Origin: Candidatus Atribacteria bacterium 1244-E10-H5-B2
Lineage (GTDB): Bacteria > Atribacterota > JS1 > SB-45 > 34-128
Length of the DNA stretch: 6,300 nucleotides
Reading direction: 5' to 3'
Assembly (NCBI GenBank): GCA_003575245.1
Contig: NMQN01000514.1
Span: 1-6,300 of the forward strand
Positions within the stretch are counted from its first letter, which is position 1, and the number at the start of each line of letters is the position of its first letter. The notes under the pieces were generated by a model that made no database searches, was not told the DNA's origin, and worked only from the letters and a program-made list of their open reading frames with translations. Positions 5,099 through 6,300 of the stretch are shown piece by piece. The position numbers and the translations under genes are program-made.

Positions 5099-5305
5099 AT
5101 GAAACAAATCGGCCAATTAGATATAACTGATAATAAAAGATTGATTCTATCTATCGGGGAATTTAGAGATAACGAAAGGGTTGACCTGAGGCTATTCGTA
5201 AAGAATGATGATAACGAGTTTATACCGACCAGGAAGGGTATAAACTTTAATTCTGAATGGATTGATAAATTTGTAAAAATGATTAATAAATTGAATGATG
5301 TTTAG
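5099..5305 (+). CDS. PC4-like single-stranded DNA-binding protein
   Basis: This 68-residue protein matches the transcriptional coactivator PC4/p15 (Sub1, YdbC) domain over nearly its whole length. RLILSIGEFRDNERVDLRLFV (14-34) is the curved beta-sheet with the usual basic strand; IPTRKGINF (42-50) is the hallmark P-T-x-K-G-I-x-hydrophobic motif; SEWIDKFVKMINKL (52-65) is the closing helix used for dimerisation. Family members bind single-stranded DNA as dimers. Beside an initiator-like gene and a primase, a role in unwinding or protecting DNA during viral replication is likely, though bacterial homologues can also affect transcription. The start at 5099 follows a strong AGAAAGGTGAT (5083-5093). 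It is the first gene after the terminator-like hairpins. A convincing promoter was not found in 5044-5098. Confidence 0.85.
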   Translation: MKQIGQLDITDNKRLILSIGEFRDNERVDLRLFVKNDDNEFIPTRKGINFNSEWIDKFVKMINKLNDV

Positions 5306-5330
5306 CTATCCGGAAGGAGAGATCCGAACT

Positions 5331-5813
5331 ATGAATACCAGGAGTAAGATTTTAGATATTTTATCCCGGAACGAGAAATCTTTAGGCCCTAAAAGAATAG
5401 CCTCTGAACTTAAAAAAAGTAGTGCAAATATAAGGAAGATACTATCTAATTTATGCAAAGAGGGGAAGATTGCCAGGGCTGGCTATGGTAAATATATATC
5501 AAGTGTGAACGTTTTAAATAAGAGTGTGAACGTTAAAGATAAAAGCGTGAACATTGACGATTTAGAGGCAAAGAAGCTGATCAATAAGGAAATCAATAAA
5601 TACCGGAGAACTTATTTTCAGAAGCTAAAAATAAATGATCCTGAGGCCTACGGAAAAATAAGAAAAGCGAAAAACAGATATCTCAGAGATTGGCGGGTCA
5701 GGAATCCGGACTATAACAAAAAATGGCTCCGGGTCTATTATAGGAAATACCCGGAGAGGGTCAGAGAATATCAGAGAAAATACTGGCTAAAGAAGGCAGG
5801 GCATAAACTATGA
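5331..5813 (+). CDS. Winged-helix replication-initiator-like protein with basic tyrosine-rich C-terminus
   Basis: The protein has 160 residues. An N-terminal winged-helix domain (1-57) reads SKILDILSRN, then LGPKRIASELKKSSANIRKIL (the HTH) and LCKEGKIARAGYGKYI (the wing). A linker (58-78) consists of three heptads, SVNVLNK, SVNVKDK and SVNIDDL. The C-terminal part (79-160) is strongly basic, with loose repeats near NPDYNKKW, KYPERVREY and YQRKYW; similar tyrosine/arginine repeats accompany some phage HNH proteins, but no HNH motif is present. The frame extends to an ATG at 5295, but 5331 is chosen because GGAAGGAG (5312-5319) precedes it and the wHTH begins there. The DNA of the linker forms iteron-like repeats, recalling lambda O, whose origin lies in its own gene. 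Together with the PC4-like and primase neighbours this favours an initiator; a plain transcription factor is the alternative. Confidence 0.65.
   Translation: MNTRSKILDILSRNEKSLGPKRIASELKKSSANIRKILSNLCKEGKIARAGYGKYISSVNVLNKSVNVKDKSVNIDDLEAKKLINKEINKYRRTYFQKLKINDPEAYGKIRKAKNRYLRDWRVRNPDYNKKWLRVYYRKYPERVREYQRKYWLKKAGHKL
5502..5564. repeat. Three 21-bp iteron-like direct repeats inside the winged-helix gene
   Basis: Units start at 5502, 5523 and 5544, exactly 21 bp (two helical turns) apart. Their 12-base cores are AGTGTGAACGTT, AGTGTGAACGTT and AGCGTGAACATT, followed by A/T-rich filler such as AAAGATAAA. By eye units 1 and 2 match at 17 of 21 positions and units 2 and 3 at 15. As 21 is a multiple of three they also encode protein heptads, so selection could act on DNA, protein or both. 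They may be an initiator-binding array at a replication origin. Confidence 0.6.
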
Positions 5814-5835
5814 ATGAGAGGGGAATGTCGATTTA

Positions 5836-5976
5836 ATGGAAAAGGATAGAAAAAAAATCAAAAGGGAAAAAAAGAGGATTCAAGATATCCGGAGAAACAA
5901 GAGGAAACATAATATCGATTTTATATTCCCGAAAAAAAGGGATATCAGATTTTCTGATCCGAAGGAAAAAAAATAA
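5836..5976 (+). CDS. Small, extremely basic 46-residue protein (hypothetical)
   Basis: Unrecognised. Residues 1-26 are an almost unbroken Lys/Arg/Glu helix (EKDRKKIKREKKRIQDIRR and onward). A short hydrophobic patch IDFIFP (27-32) and a basic tail ending PKEKK follow. The composition suits binding nucleic acid or an acidic partner. The ATG overlaps a TAA (TAATG, 5834-5838) that ends an 8-codon minicistron starting at 5810, which itself overlaps the previous gene's stop. GAGAGGGG (5816-5823) lies 12 bases upstream, rather far. Same-strand placement between the initiator-like gene and the primase supports it being real; its A-rich codons leave room for chance. Confidence 0.45.
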   Translation: MEKDRKKIKREKKRIQDIRRNKRKHNIDFIFPKKRDIRFSDPKEKK

Positions 5977-5983
5977 AAATACT

Positions 5984-6084
5984 GGCCGGTAAAACGGCCT
6001 TAAAAGCCTGGCGGGATTGGTGAAGGTTTTTCCGCCTTCTATAACTGATTCCGCCAGGTTTTAAAAAAAAGAAAGGCGGAGTTA
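5984..6084 (+). promoter_or_regulatory. Structured primase leader with long hairpin and alternative Shine-Dalgarno-hiding fold
   Basis: A small hairpin GGCCG-GTAAAA-CGGCC (5984-5999) is followed by a long helix, 6003-6021 with 6044-6062: 19 pairs, four of them G-U, with the perfect core CCTGGCGG/CCGCCAGG. It is capped by GAAGG (6022-6026)/CCTTC (6035-6039). This leaves the primase Shine-Dalgarno GGCGGAG (6075-6081) free. A rival fold pairs 6010-6016 with 6030-6036 and 6046-6055 with 6075-6084, burying that site. TTTT at 6059-6062 could also make the long hairpin a weak terminator. Pairing was read by eye; energies were not computed. Confidence 0.5.
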
Positions 6085-6087
6085 ATT

Positions 6088-6300
6088 ATGATTAACGAAA
6101 CAAGAATTTTTAAACTATGGGATTTTGAGGAGAAAAAAGCGATAGAGGTATCTTTTAAGAAAGCCGGGGATCACCGCTGGAAAGCCCTCTGTTGCTTTCA
6201 CACGGAAAAACACGCTTCTTTATATTACTATGATTTGACTGAATCCTATTACTGTTTTGGCTGTGGCCGGCACGGGATTTCTTACGAAAAATACTTGCGA
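6088..6300 (+). CDS. DnaG-type primase, N-terminal zinc-binding domain (partial, cut by window end)
   Basis: The first 71 residues of a gene running off the window. It carries a CHC2-type zinc finger: C35-x-x-H38 (CCFH) and C56-x-x-C59 (CFGC), with the family-typical segment HTEKHASLYYY between the pairs (compare FHxEKTPSF in DnaG) and CGRHG after the second (compare CGxxG). This domain recognises template DNA for primer synthesis; the catalytic TOPRIM and any helicase domain would lie beyond 6300. An additional cysteine (C36) flanks the first ligand. The start at 6088 follows AAAGGCGGAG (6072-6081) at ideal spacing. Whether it is a stand-alone primase or a primase-helicase fusion cannot be seen here. 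Confidence 0.88.
   Translation, partial: MINETRIFKLWDFEEKKAIEVSFKKAGDHRWKALCCFHTEKHASLYYYDLTESYYCFGCGRHGISYEKYLR

Noticed and set aside
5810..5836. 8-codon minicistron overlapping the initiator-like gene stop
   Set aside because: Too short to call; mentioned only because its TAATG overlap could couple translation to the 46-residue ORF.

Overview
The window looks like part of a tailed-phage-type genome (free phage, prophage or satellite) of a bacterial host. It is AT-rich and every supported gene is on the + strand. Genes are tightly packed, with ATGA or short overlaps, and most have strong Shine-Dalgarno sites of the GAGGTGAT / AAGGTGAT / GGAAGGAG type. TAA and TGA both act as stops, so the genetic code looks standard. 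AGA/AGG arginine and ATA isoleucine codons are common. No host can be named from the sequence alone.

Layout. (1) 1-362: a small winged-helix protein, with a dyad (2-16) upstream and a pair of palindromic GTTAWTAAC sites at its 3' end. (2) 363-660: a 300-base leader with a TATAAT-containing promoter candidate, two coupled mini-ORFs and two inverted repeats, the second a perfect 10-bp stem just before the terminase ribosome site. (3) 661-4563: a packaging and capsid cassette. It holds the large terminase, an excisionase/Nu1-like HTH protein behind its own promoter and operator, an unknown 88-residue protein, a scaffold protein and a gpE-family major capsid protein. (4) 4564-5098: 535 bases without a credible gene, packed with about ten stem-loops and ending in a terminator-like hairpin. 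This is the best candidate for something undescribed: a large structured noncoding RNA. (5) 5099-6300: a replication module. It holds a PC4-like single-strand DNA-binding protein, a winged-helix protein whose gene carries three 21-bp iteron-like repeats (arranged like phage lambda O), a 46-residue basic peptide, a strongly structured leader, and the start of a DnaG-type primase cut by the window edge.

How it may work. The capsid and terminase genes provide shell assembly (scaffold plus coat) and DNA packaging. The downstream genes fit origin recognition, single-strand protection and priming. No portal, protease, head-tail connector or tail gene lies between terminase and replication genes. 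Either these are elsewhere in a rearranged genome, or the element is a capsid-encoding satellite that borrows them. Control seems to rely on small HTH proteins, short palindromic operators and RNA structure.
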